A stretch of 64,000 nt of DNA from Clostridium sp. AF15-31 (lineage in GTDB: Bacteria > Bacillota > Clostridia > Lachnospirales > Lachnospiraceae), in assembly GCF_003461625.1 (NCBI RefSeq), contig NZ_QTXL01000002.1, positions 161,992 to 225,991 of the forward strand. The letters are read 5' to 3'. A model generated the notes under the pieces. The model was not told where the DNA came from, did not search any database, and saw nothing but the letters and a program-made list of their open reading frames with translations. Within the stretch, counting starts at the first letter, position 1. Each line of letters begins with the position of its first letter. Of this stretch, positions 1-8,696 are shown in pieces. Both the position numbers and the translations under genes were made by a program.

Positions 1-54
1 GTTCCTACAAATGAGGAGCTTGCGATTGCCAGAGAGACTGTTGCTTTAGTGTAA
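1..54 (+). CDS. ackA: acetate kinase, C-terminal end only
   Basis: The window opens inside a reading frame that ends at a TAA at 52-54. The 17 visible residues include PTNEELAIARET, the conserved C-terminal signature of acetate kinase, which makes ATP and acetate from acetyl phosphate. The location directly before DUF177 and rpmF is the usual clostridial order (ackA-DUF177-rpmF-plsX). Only the tail is visible, so the identity rests on that motif and context. Confidence 0.8.
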   Translation, partial: VPTNEELAIARETVALV

Positions 55-93
55 CAAAAAAGAAAATATGGCAAAAAATATGTGATTTTATCG

Positions 94-122
94 TTGACAA
101 AGAGTATTCAAATATGTATAAT
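94..122 (+). promoter_or_regulatory. sigma-A promoter of the DUF177-rpmF operon
   Basis: A perfect TTGACA (94-99) and TATAAT (117-122) separated by 17 bases lie 28 bases before the ATG at 151. They give DUF177 and rpmF their own strong start downstream of ackA. Confidence 0.9.
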
Positions 123-150
123 AACCAATGTGCGATTTTTAGGAGATATT

Positions 151-666
151 ATGTTAATTGATTTATCAGAGATTTTATCGACAGAAGGACAGGTAAAAGA
201 CTACGATGTTATATCTGAATTGAAGGAATTTTCTTTCAACGGAAATGTGTATGTGGTCGATAATGTAAAGGATTTTCATCTTACCGCCAGAAATGAAGGT
301 AAGAGAAAAGCAAGTCTTAAGGGCGGCTGTGTTGTCACACTTAAGATGCTATGTGACCGTTGTCTGGATGAAATTACAGAGGATTTTGAAGTGGACATAG
401 ACGAGATGATCGATATGGCTATCTTTGAAACAGATAAAGTTGATGAGATCGAGGAATTAGATTATCTGGAAGATCACATTATTAATATGGACATGCTTTT
501 ACAGAAGGAACTAATGACTTTAGTCCCGATGCAGATATTATGCAAAGATGATTGCAAAGGTCTGTGCAAAGTGTGTGGAGCAAATCTGAATCATGAAACA
601 TGTGATTGTGATGATTTTGTTCCGGATCCAAGATTATCAGTTTTTGCAAACATCTTGAAAGGTTGA
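151..666 (+). CDS. DUF177 (YceD family) protein
   Basis: A protein of 171 residues in the YceD/DUF177 family, which is nearly always encoded immediately before ribosomal protein L32; in other bacteria and plastids the family is linked to 23S rRNA accumulation. I choose ATG 151 (MLIDLSEILS) over the upstream GTG at 82, because AGGAG (141-145) is well spaced and the promoter at 94-122 would put the GTG upstream of the transcription start. The cysteines CDRC near residue 70 and the C-terminal CKDDCKGLCKVCG and CDCDD groups look like metal-binding knuckles. Thirteen bases separate it from rpmF. The family assignment is firm; the molecular role is inferred from the family. Confidence 0.9.
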   Translation: MLIDLSEILSTEGQVKDYDVISELKEFSFNGNVYVVDNVKDFHLTARNEGKRKASLKGGCVVTLKMLCDRCLDEITEDFEVDIDEMIDMAIFETDKVDEIEELDYLEDHIINMDMLLQKELMTLVPMQILCKDDCKGLCKVCGANLNHETCDCDDFVPDPRLSVFANILKG

Positions 667-679
667 GGAGGTGTGATTA

Positions 680-862
680 ATGTCAATTTGTCCAAAGAAT
701 AAGAGTTCAAAGGCCAGAAGAGATAAGCGTAGAGCTAACTGGAAGATGACTGCTCCTGCATTAGTAAAGTGCAGCAAGTGTGGCGAATTAATGGTTCCAC
801 ATAGAGTATGTAAGAATTGTGGTTCATACAACAAGAAAGAGATTATCTCAGTAGGTGAGTAA
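680..862 (+). CDS. rpmF: 50S ribosomal protein L32
   Basis: A 60-residue L32 beginning MSICPKNKSSKARRDKRR, part of the large ribosomal subunit. Two CxxC pairs (CSKC and CKNC) form the zinc ribbon of the zinc-binding (C+) version of L32. GAGGAGGTG precedes the ATG. It is cotranscribed with DUF177 and followed at once by a strong terminator, so plsX has separate transcription. Confidence 0.98.
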   Translation: MSICPKNKSSKARRDKRRANWKMTAPALVKCSKCGELMVPHRVCKNCGSYNKKEIISVGE

Positions 863-872
863 TTATAAATAG

Positions 873-906
873 AGCTTTCCGAGCGATCGGAAGGCTTTAT
901 TTTTTT
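873..906 (+). terminator. Rho-independent terminator after rpmF
   Basis: A 9-bp stem with one G-U pair (873-881 with 888-896), a six-base loop and then a T-rich run ending around 906. Confidence 0.9.
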
Positions 907-922
907 GCACCGATATCCCCTG

Positions 923-951
923 TTGACTTTAAGAAAGGCAAAATATATAAT
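923..951 (+). promoter_or_regulatory. sigma-A promoter of plsX
   Basis: TTGACT (923-928) and TATAAT (946-951) are spaced by 17 bases. The start would be near 958, leaving an unusually long leader of about 140 bases before the plsX ATG at 1098. Confidence 0.85.
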
Positions 952-970
952 AGTTTTGTGCATTTATACG

Positions 971-1074
971 GTCAGAGCAGAGTCCTATTCTGACAAACCC
1001 TGGGGTTGGTCTGTGTAGGAGTCTGGACTCCGATTCGTATAATAAGAAATATGGAAATGCCGGAATAGTTCCGG
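971..1074 (+). promoter_or_regulatory. multi-hairpin 5' leader of plsX
   Basis: The untranslated leader holds a chain of self-complementary segments. GTCAGA (971-976) pairs with TCTGAC (989-994). AACCC (996-1000) pairs with GGGTT (1002-1006) inside a longer GAC/GTC arm. GGAGTC (1018-1023) pairs with GACTCC (1026-1031), and CCGGAA (1060-1065) pairs with TTCCGG (1069-1074). GAGTCC (980-985) can instead pair with GGACTC (1025-1030), so mutually exclusive folds exist. There is no poly-T run, so it is not a simple terminator. I do not recognise it as a named riboswitch; a regulatory role is inference. Confidence 0.5.
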
Positions 1075-1097
1075 TATAGAAAGGAAACAGGAATAAG

Positions 1098-2114
1098 ATG
1101 AGCGAAGTAACAAGAGTAGTCGTAGATGCCATGGGTGGAGATTATGCACCGGAGTGGATCATAAGAGGTGCAGTAGAAGCGATCAATGAAGGCGCAAAGG
1201 CACAGATAATACTGACCGGTAAAGAAGATGTAATAAAGAAGGAACTTGCAAAATATACTTACGATCAGTCAAAGATCGAGGTTGTAAATGCAACAGAGGA
1301 GATCACCTGTCATGAAGCCCCGGTACAGGCTGTCAGAAGCAAGAAGGATTCTTCACTGGTGGTTGGTCTGAATATGGTAAAGAACGGAGAAGCTGATGCG
1401 ATTATTTCAGCCGGAAGCTCAGGTGCGATCCTTGCAGGTGGACAGTTGGTAGTCGGACGCTCCAAAGGTGTAAAGCGTTCACCACTTGCTCCATTACTTC
1501 CTACATCAAAGGGTTATTCCCTTCTGATCGACTGTGGAGCGAATGTCGATGCGAGACCGGAGCATCTGCTACAGTTTGCCAAGATGGGTTCTATCTATAT
1601 GGAGAATATCGAGCATGTAAAGAATCCAAGAGTTGCGATCGTAAATATCGGCGATGAAGAAGAAAAGGGAAATGCTCTTGTAAAAGAGACATATCCATTA
1701 TTAAAAGAATGTAAGGACATTAATTTTGTTGGAAGTATCGAGGCAAGAGAGATTCCAAATGGTGCAGCAGATGTCATTGTCTGTGAAGCATTTGTCGGAA
1801 ATGTTATCTTAAAGTTGTATGAAGGCCTTGCAAAGATGCTTTTAGGTGAGATCAAGAATACGATTATGTCTTCATTTAAAACCAAGATTGGAGGACTTCT
1901 GATCAAGAGTTCATTGAATGGCTTGAAGGAACGTTTTAATGCGAAGAACAAAGGTGGTGCACCGTTGCTTGGCTTAAAGGGCCTTGTTGTAAAGATTCAT
2001 GGTAATTCTCATAACGAAGAGGTTAAGAGTGCTATTTTCCAGTGTATTAATTTCAAGGAAAATGGTGTAAATGAAAAAATTGCCGAGAATATTGGAAAAG
2101 AAGTGGCGAAGTAA
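1098..2114 (+). CDS. plsX: phosphate acyltransferase PlsX
   Basis: A 338-residue PlsX, the peripheral membrane enzyme that converts acyl-ACP and phosphate to acyl phosphate for phosphatidic acid synthesis. The N-terminal VVVDAMGGDYAPEW motif and the segments SAGSSGAILAGG and ALVKETYPLLK are typical, and the length is normal. Start ATG 1098 has GAAAGGAAACAGG upstream. It is followed after two bases by rnc; the acpP gene that often separates plsX and rnc is absent. A long structured leader precedes it. Confidence 0.97.
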   Translation: MSEVTRVVVDAMGGDYAPEWIIRGAVEAINEGAKAQIILTGKEDVIKKELAKYTYDQSKIEVVNATEEITCHEAPVQAVRSKKDSSLVVGLNMVKNGEADAIISAGSSGAILAGGQLVVGRSKGVKRSPLAPLLPTSKGYSLLIDCGANVDARPEHLLQFAKMGSIYMENIEHVKNPRVAIVNIGDEEEKGNALVKETYPLLKECKDINFVGSIEAREIPNGAADVIVCEAFVGNVILKLYEGLAKMLLGEIKNTIMSSFKTKIGGLLIKSSLNGLKERFNAKNKGGAPLLGLKGLVVKIHGNSHNEEVKSAIFQCINFKENGVNEKIAENIGKEVAK

Positions 2115-2116
2115 TT

Positions 2117-2809
2117 ATGAACACAGAACGATTTCATAATATAGAAGATATCATTGGGTATACCTTTCATGATCTGGAACTGCTTGTAACAGCGTTAACA
2201 CATAAGTCCTATGCAAATGAGCGGAAGATCAATAAAGTAGAATCCTATGAACGATCGGAATTCCTTGGGGATGCAATCCTGGAATTCGTTGTAAGTGAAT
2301 ATCTTTATAAAAATTATCCGGATTACCCGGAAGGAAAATTAACAAAGCTCCGAGCAAGTCTGGTATGTGAATTTACCTTGTCTCAGATATCCAAGGAACT
2401 AAAGTTTGGACATTATGTTCTGTTAAGCAGGGGAGAAGATCTGACCGGAGGGAGAAATCGGAACTCGATCATGTGTGATCTGTTTGAGGCAGTTCTCGGT
2501 GCGATCTATCTGGATGGCGGCTTAGATGAGGCAAAGAAATTTGTCCACCGGTTTTTACTTGATGATGTTGAGACACATTCACTGTTTTATGATGCCAAGT
2601 CAACCTTGCAGGAGCTTGCGCAGAAAGAAGAAAAAACCCTTACTTATGCCTTGTTAGAGGAGAAGGGGCCGGATCATAATAAATCTTATGTATCCGAGGT
2701 GTGCATTAACGGGGAGCATGTTGCAACAGGTGAAGGAGCATCCAGAAAGGCTTCGGAGCAGACGGCAGCATATAATGCACTGTTACAAATAAAGAAAAAG
2801 CAGGGTTAA
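2117..2809 (+). CDS. rnc: ribonuclease III
   Basis: A 230-residue RNase III, the double-strand-specific endoribonuclease for rRNA processing and mRNA decay. The signature is ERSEFLGDA at 45-53, with catalytic E48 and D52; the residue after ER is Ser where most homologues have Leu. The second acidic pair is in CDLFEAVLGAIYLDGG (D121, E124). A double-stranded RNA binding domain occupies about 160-228 (ending RKASEQTAAYNALL). The start lies two bases after plsX and the stop three bases before smc, so the three genes are one transcription unit. Confidence 0.97.
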   Translation: MNTERFHNIEDIIGYTFHDLELLVTALTHKSYANERKINKVESYERSEFLGDAILEFVVSEYLYKNYPDYPEGKLTKLRASLVCEFTLSQISKELKFGHYVLLSRGEDLTGGRNRNSIMCDLFEAVLGAIYLDGGLDEAKKFVHRFLLDDVETHSLFYDAKSTLQELAQKEEKTLTYALLEEKGPDHNKSYVSEVCINGEHVATGEGASRKASEQTAAYNALLQIKKKQG

Positions 2810-2812
2810 TAT

Positions 2813-5800
2813 ATGTATTTAAAAAGTATTGAAGTAAACGGCTTCAAATCATTTGCAAATAAAATCGTATTTAAATTCAATCATGGAATAACCTGTATCG
2901 TTGGACCGAATGGTTCGGGAAAGAGTAACGTAGCGGATGCTGTCCGCTGGGTACTTGGTGAACAGAGTGCAAAGAGTCTCCGAGGCTCTAAGATGGAGGA
3001 TGTAATCTTCTCCGGTACACAGCTTCGTAAGCCACAGGGTTCTGCTTATGTAGCGATCACGTTAGATAACAGTGATCATCATCTGCCGATTGATTATAAT
3101 GAAGTAACGGTTGCCAGACGTGTGTATCGTTCGGGAGAAAGTGAATATCTTATTAATGGTACAGTCAGTCGTTTAAAGGATGTAAATTCGCTGTTCTTTG
3201 ATACCGGTATCGGTAAAGAGGGATATTCCATTATCGGACAGGGTCAGATTGAGAAGATCTTAAATGGTAAACCGGAGGAACGACGGGAACTGTTCGATGA
3301 AGCGGCAGGAATCGTAAAATTTAAAAAGAACAAAGCGGCAGCCGAGAAATCATTAGAGGCAGAGCGTGACAATCTAAGTCGTGTCAATGATATTTTATAT
3401 GAGTTGGAAAAGCAGGTCGGTCCATTACAGAAGCAGTCAGAAACAGCGAGAAAATATCTGTTATTTAAGGACGAACTGAAGAAACTGGATATCAATGCTT
3501 TTTTCCTTGAAATGGAGCATTTAAAAGAGATTCTTGATAAAGATACAGAAAATCGGGAAATCTTAAATAATGATCTCACGCAGAATAAAGAAGAACTGGA
3601 GCATACAAAGGAAGAATATGAGCGTATCGAGCAGGCGTTAGAGGAGATCAATCAGGCAATCGATGCATCCAAGAATCAGGTGCATGAGCTCCGGTTAAAA
3701 AATGAACGTTTGGAAGGTGAGATCAACGTTATCAACCAGCAGATCTTGAACTCCCGACAGAATGATAAGAATATACAGGAACAGATCGACAGGATCAACC
3801 GTCAGCGGGAAACTGATCGGAAAGAGATGGAGAATTATCAAGGACAAAAGGATGCCCTTGGAGATCAGGTTTCAACCATTTCCGGTTCTCTGGATACTGC
3901 AAAAGGAGAAAGCAGCCGCTTGGATGCCTATATCCATGAATGCCAGGATAAGATCGAAGAATGTAAATCCGACATCATCGAATATATCCATGAGAGTGGA
4001 AATCTTCAGGCGAAGGTCGGAAGATATGATGCGATGCTTGAGAACATCAACTTCCGTAAGACCCAGTTAAACCAGAGATATCTGCAATTTAAAAGTGATG
4101 ATAATAACGACCGGAAGGAACATGATGAGTTACAGGCAAAGCTATCTGTATTGGATCAGAATGTATCCGGCATTATCAAGGAACTCGAAACTGCAGAAAA
4201 GGATCTGGAAGAAAATCAGAACAGAAATAAAGTCAATCGTGAGCGGATACATAATACAAACGAAGAATTATCAGCGACCAGATCCAAGATGGAAGCACTC
4301 CGGAATATTACAGAACGCTATGATGGCTATGGCAACAGCATCCGTCGTGTTATGGAGCAGAAAAAGAACAATCCGGGCATTATTGGAGTTGTTGCTGATA
4401 TAATCGATGTAGATAAGAAGTATGAGGTTGCTGTCGAGACTGCACTCGGCGGAAGCATTCAGAATATTGTTACGGAGGATGACAGCACGGCAAAGAAGAT
4501 CATTCAGTTCTTAAAACAGAACAAATATGGTCGTGCAACTTTTCTTCCGTTAAATACGATCACAGACCGTGGACAGGTTCGAAATGAAGTTCTGTCAGAA
4601 CAGGGCGTGATCGGTATCGCTTCCTCTCTGGTAAAGGCAGATGCAAAATTTGATCGACTCGTTAAGAATCTGCTTGGCAGGATCGTGGTTGTAGATAACA
4701 TCGACCATGCACTTGCAGTTGCGAGAAAATACAATCAGTCTCTGAGACTGGTTACGATCGAAGGTGAACTGATCAATCCGGGCGGATCAATGACAGGTGG
4801 TGCTTTCCGTAATTCCAGTAATCTTCTTGGACGAAAGAGAGAATTGGATGAGATCAGGGAAAAGATCGATGAGTTAAATCTGATAGCAAAGGATGCAGCC
4901 GGACTGGATGAAGAATTAAAAACGTCAAGAGATGCACTCCGCGCGCAGATTGAGAGCTTAAACACAAGACTTCAGCAGGCATATCTTGAGAAGAATACGT
5001 TGTCTTTAAATATGGAGCAGGTAGCATCCAAGCTTGCAGAGTCTGAGAAAGCATTTGCATCGATCCAGAAAGAGATCAATGAGTTGAACAGTCAGATAGC
5101 GGAGATCAATACAAATAAAGATCAGCTTGCTGATAATAATAAGAAGCATGAAGCTGCCAAGGCTCAGTGTGAAGAAATGATCAAGGAACTGGAAGCCAAG
5201 GTTATCGAAGCACAGAGCAAGCTTGCAGCGGCAAATACGAAGGTATCTGAATTACTGATCGAATATAACTCGGTAAAACAGAAGGATGACTTTATTCAGG
5301 AGAATATAAGACGTATCCGTCTGGATGATGAGAAATTACAGGAAGAACTGGCGTCCTATTCAACACAGGTGCAGGCAACAGGCACAGATATCGCGAAGTT
5401 AGAAGAACAGGCAGAGACGATCCGTAAGACGATCGAGAAAGATTCGGATGAAGCAGCCGATCAGGAAGAACAGCTTGCAGCATATCATAAAGAACGGGAT
5501 GATATGACAGCCAGTCATAAAGAATTCTTTGCGATCCGGGAAGAATTATCTGAGAAGATCGCAGGTCTGGAAAAGGCAGTATTCAAGCTAGATTCTGCGA
5601 TTGAGAAGAATACGGAGAAGTCGGATGAGCTGTCAAATTATATGTGGGCAGAATATGAATTGACATTAAATATGGCGGCAGAGTTCCGGGATGAGGAATT
5701 AAACGATCTTTCATCCTTAAAGAAAGAGATCACCGCAGTAAAAGCAAAGATCAAATCACTTGGTGATGTCAATGTCAATGCGATCGAGGACTATAAAGAA

Positions 5801-6370
5801 GTATCAGAACGATATGAGTTTTTAAAGGGACAGCATGATGATATCGTTCTTGCAGAGAAGAATCTGTTAGATGTGATCGAGAAATTGAATGTATCCATGC
5901 AGGAACAATTCAATACGAAGTTCAAAGAGATCCAGGTTATGTTCGACAAGGTCTTTAAAGAGCTGTTCGGTGGTGGACGAGGTGCACTGGAACTGGTCGA
6001 TGATACCAATCTGTTAGAGACCGGTATCCGTATCATTGCACAGCCGCCGGGAAAGAAATTACAGAACATGATGCAGCTTTCCGGTGGTGAAAAGTCACTG
6101 ACTGCGATTGCGCTGTTATTTGCGATCCAGAGTCTGAAACCATCACCATTCTGTTTGCTGGACGAGATCGAAGCAGCACTGGATGATTCAAATGTAAGAC
6201 GATTTGCACAGTATCTGAACCGATTGACAAAGGACACACAGTTTATTGTCATTTCACATAGAAAGGGAACCATGGAAGCAGCCGATATTCTGTATGGTAT
6301 TACGATGCAGGAAAAGGGTGTATCCACTCTGGTATCCGTAAATCTGATCGAGAACGATCTGGACAAATAA
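2813..6370 (+). CDS. smc: chromosome segregation protein SMC
   Basis: A full-length 1185-residue SMC ATPase, the core of the SMC-ScpAB condensin that compacts and segregates the chromosome. The N-terminal head has Walker A GPNGSGKSN (31-39). Two long coiled-coil arms flank a hinge at roughly 510-670 containing the Gly-rich GGSMTGG. The C-terminal head has the signature LSGGEKS (about 1089) and Walker B CLLDEIEAALDD (about 1115). Placement between rnc and ftsY is the classic Firmicutes arrangement. Nothing is missing. Confidence 0.98.
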   Translation: MYLKSIEVNGFKSFANKIVFKFNHGITCIVGPNGSGKSNVADAVRWVLGEQSAKSLRGSKMEDVIFSGTQLRKPQGSAYVAITLDNSDHHLPIDYNEVTVARRVYRSGESEYLINGTVSRLKDVNSLFFDTGIGKEGYSIIGQGQIEKILNGKPEERRELFDEAAGIVKFKKNKAAAEKSLEAERDNLSRVNDILYELEKQVGPLQKQSETARKYLLFKDELKKLDINAFFLEMEHLKEILDKDTENREILNNDLTQNKEELEHTKEEYERIEQALEEINQAIDASKNQVHELRLKNERLEGEINVINQQILNSRQNDKNIQEQIDRINRQRETDRKEMENYQGQKDALGDQVSTISGSLDTAKGESSRLDAYIHECQDKIEECKSDIIEYIHESGNLQAKVGRYDAMLENINFRKTQLNQRYLQFKSDDNNDRKEHDELQAKLSVLDQNVSGIIKELETAEKDLEENQNRNKVNRERIHNTNEELSATRSKMEALRNITERYDGYGNSIRRVMEQKKNNPGIIGVVADIIDVDKKYEVAVETALGGSIQNIVTEDDSTAKKIIQFLKQNKYGRATFLPLNTITDRGQVRNEVLSEQGVIGIASSLVKADAKFDRLVKNLLGRIVVVDNIDHALAVARKYNQSLRLVTIEGELINPGGSMTGGAFRNSSNLLGRKRELDEIREKIDELNLIAKDAAGLDEELKTSRDALRAQIESLNTRLQQAYLEKNTLSLNMEQVASKLAESEKAFASIQKEINELNSQIAEINTNKDQLADNNKKHEAAKAQCEEMIKELEAKVIEAQSKLAAANTKVSELLIEYNSVKQKDDFIQENIRRIRLDDEKLQEELASYSTQVQATGTDIAKLEEQAETIRKTIEKDSDEAADQEEQLAAYHKERDDMTASHKEFFAIREELSEKIAGLEKAVFKLDSAIEKNTEKSDELSNYMWAEYELTLNMAAEFRDEELNDLSSLKKEITAVKAKIKSLGDVNVNAIEDYKEVSERYEFLKGQHDDIVLAEKNLLDVIEKLNVSMQEQFNTKFKEIQVMFDKVFKELFGGGRGALELVDDTNLLETGIRIIAQPPGKKLQNMMQLSGGEKSLTAIALLFAIQSLKPSPFCLLDEIEAALDDSNVRRFAQYLNRLTKDTQFIVISHRKGTMEAADILYGITMQEKGVSTLVSVNLIENDLDK

Positions 6371-6383
6371 GGAGGTACAAGCT

Positions 6384-7358
6384 ATGGCTGAGGAAAAGAA
6401 GGGATTTTTCAAACGATTAAAAGAAGGACTCAGTAAGACAAGAAATAGTATCGTAGACAGTTTTTCTTCCGTGTTTGGAGCATCCCATATTGATGATGAT
6501 TTTTATGAAGAACTGGAAGAGACATTCATCATGGCTGATATGGGATATGAGACAACGGAAAAGGTGATCGAGAACCTGAAAGAACGTGTCAAGGAGGCCA
6601 GGATCAAAGAACCTGCGGCATGCAAGGAACTGATCATCAATATCATAAGAGATCAGATGATGGTGGATGAAAGTGCATATGATTTTGAAAAGAAAAAATC
6701 AGTTATACTTGTGATCGGTGTAAATGGTGTCGGTAAGACAACTACGATCGGTAAGCTGGCAGCCCAGTATAAGAAGAGCGGTAAAAAGGTTCTGATCGCA
6801 GCCGCTGATACATTCCGTGCAGCCGCGATCGATCAGTTAAAGACCTGGGCGGATCGTGCAGGTGTAGAGATGATCTCTCATAACGAGGGCGCAGATCCTG
6901 CGGCAGTTGTATACGATGCGGTATCTGCTGCAAAGGCAAGAAATACCGATATCTTATTGATCGATACAGCCGGAAGACTTCATAATAAAAAGAACCTGAT
7001 GGATGAGCTGGCTAAGATGCGCCGCATCATTTCCAGAGATTATCCGGATGCAAATGTAGAATCCCTGATCGTGTTAGATGGAACGACCGGACAGAATGCA
7101 TTAGAGCAGGCAAGACAGTTCAGCAATGTAACGGAGATTGATGGTATCGTGATCACAAAGTTAGACGGTACAGCCAAGGGTGGTATCGCGATTGCAATTC
7201 AGGCAGAATTGAATGTTCCGGTTAAATTTATCGGAATCGGTGAGAAGATTGACGACTTACAGCGTTTTGATCCGTCCGCATATGTGGAAGCACTGTTCTC
7301 AGGCTTTGACGAAGACCGAAGCGAGCTTGACATTCTTATGGATGAAGCTGATCTATAA
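6384..7358 (+). CDS. ftsY: signal recognition particle receptor FtsY
   Basis: A 324-residue SRP receptor GTPase that docks ribosome-Ffh complexes at the membrane for co-translational insertion. The NG domain carries GVNGVGKTTT (about 113), the DTAGR motif (about 193) and TKLDGTAKGG (about 258). The short charged N-terminus is typical of Firmicutes. GGAGG lies before the ATG, 13 bases after smc. The ylxM-ffh genes that often follow are not here. Confidence 0.97.
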   Translation: MAEEKKGFFKRLKEGLSKTRNSIVDSFSSVFGASHIDDDFYEELEETFIMADMGYETTEKVIENLKERVKEARIKEPAACKELIINIIRDQMMVDESAYDFEKKKSVILVIGVNGVGKTTTIGKLAAQYKKSGKKVLIAAADTFRAAAIDQLKTWADRAGVEMISHNEGADPAAVVYDAVSAAKARNTDILLIDTAGRLHNKKNLMDELAKMRRIISRDYPDANVESLIVLDGTTGQNALEQARQFSNVTEIDGIVITKLDGTAKGGIAIAIQAELNVPVKFIGIGEKIDDLQRFDPSAYVEALFSGFDEDRSELDILMDEADL

Positions 7359-7466
7359 TTATGAAAATCGTGCAGTTTATTCTAGTAACTGTTTGAAAAT
7401 AAAAAAGTAATGACAATGGTGGATAATAACTGTCTGAATATGAAATACAGAAAAAGGAGACTGACA

Positions 7467-8696
7467 ATGGCAGAAGAACTTACATTAGAAAAATTTGAAG
7501 AGGCATATAATATAATTAAAAAAGTTGTTTTACCAACAAAGCTGGTAGAGAGCGAATATTACAGCAACCTGACAGGGAATAAAGTATTTTTTAAACCGGA
7601 AAATATGCAGCTTACCGGAGCGTATAAGATCCGTGGAGCATATTATAAGATCAGTACACTGACAGACGAAGAAAGACAGAAAGGTCTGATCACTGCATCA
7701 GCCGGAAATCATGCACAGGGTGTTGCATATGCAGCAAAAGCATATGGGGTAAAAGCAACGATCGTTATGCCATCGTCAACTCCTCTGATCAAAGTAAACC
7801 GCACCAAATCATATGGTGCAGAGGTTATCTTATATGGAGATGTATACGACGAATCCTGCGCATATGCATTAGAGCTTGCAGAAGATAAGGGTTATACCTT
7901 TATTCATCCATTCGATGATCTGGATGTTGCAACCGGACAGGGCTCTGTCGCAATGGAAATCATCAAGGAGCTTCCGTTTGTAGATTATATTCTTGTTCCG
8001 ATCGGTGGTGGCGGACTGGCTACCGGTGTATCTACACTGGCCAAGATGATGAATCCGAATATCAAAGTGATCGGTGTAGAACCCGCAGGCGCAAATTGTA
8101 TGCAGGTTTCTTTGAAGAATAAGAAAGTAACGACACTTCCAATGGTAGACACGATCGCAGATGGTACAGCAGTTAAGACTCCGGGATCAAAGATCTTCCC
8201 ATACATTCAGAAGAATCTGGACGGTATCATCACAGTAGAAGACAATGAACTGATCGTCTGCTTCCTTGATATGCTGGAAAATCATAAGATGCTGGTTGAA
8301 AATTCCGGTCTGCTTACTGTTGCAGCCTTAAAGCATCTGAATGTGAAGGGACAGAAGGTTGTCAGCATCTTAAGTGGCGGTAATATGGATATGATCACAT
8401 TTGCATCCTTAGTACAGCACGGACTGATTGCCAGAAGCCGTATCTTCACAGTTTCAACCTTGCTTCCGGATAAGCCGGGCGCATTGATGAATATTTCCAA
8501 GATTATTGCAGATTTACAGGGAAATATCATCAAACTGGAGCATAACCAGTTTGTATCGATCAACCGTAATTCGGCAGTTGAACTTGTGATCACACTGGAA
8601 GCATTTGGTCCGGAACATAAGCAGCTGATCATTAATACGCTCGCAGAACATGGTTACAGACCAAAGGAAAAAATGACAACAGGAATTTATAATTAA
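7467..8696 (+). CDS. ilvA: threonine ammonia-lyase (threonine dehydratase), ACT-containing
   Basis: A PLP enzyme of 409 residues that deaminates threonine to 2-oxobutanoate. The PLP lysine is in GAYKIRGA (about K53); the substrate loop SAGNHAQG and the phosphate-cradling GGGGLATG follow. A C-terminal ACT domain (about 330-409) is the size found in the short catabolic/TdcB-like form. I choose ATG 7467, with AAAAAGGAGA upstream, over the in-frame ATG at 7410, which lacks a site and adds a non-homologous stretch. Its stop overlaps the next ATG by one base (TAATG), indicating coupled translation. Confidence 0.93.
   Translation: MAEELTLEKFEEAYNIIKKVVLPTKLVESEYYSNLTGNKVFFKPENMQLTGAYKIRGAYYKISTLTDEERQKGLITASAGNHAQGVAYAAKAYGVKATIVMPSSTPLIKVNRTKSYGAEVILYGDVYDESCAYALELAEDKGYTFIHPFDDLDVATGQGSVAMEIIKELPFVDYILVPIGGGGLATGVSTLAKMMNPNIKVIGVEPAGANCMQVSLKNKKVTTLPMVDTIADGTAVKTPGSKIFPYIQKNLDGIITVEDNELIVCFLDMLENHKMLVENSGLLTVAALKHLNVKGQKVVSILSGGNMDMITFASLVQHGLIARSRIFTVSTLLPDKPGALMNISKIIADLQGNIIKLEHNQFVSINRNSAVELVITLEAFGPEHKQLIINTLAEHGYRPKEKMTTGIYN

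Noticed and set aside
1038..1043. TATAAT in the plsX leader as a second promoter
   Set aside because: No acceptable -35 is found 16-18 bases upstream; it lies between hairpins.
6000..6400. Antisense open frames over the smc ATPase end
   Set aside because: They are reverse-frame shadows of a conserved ATPase domain.
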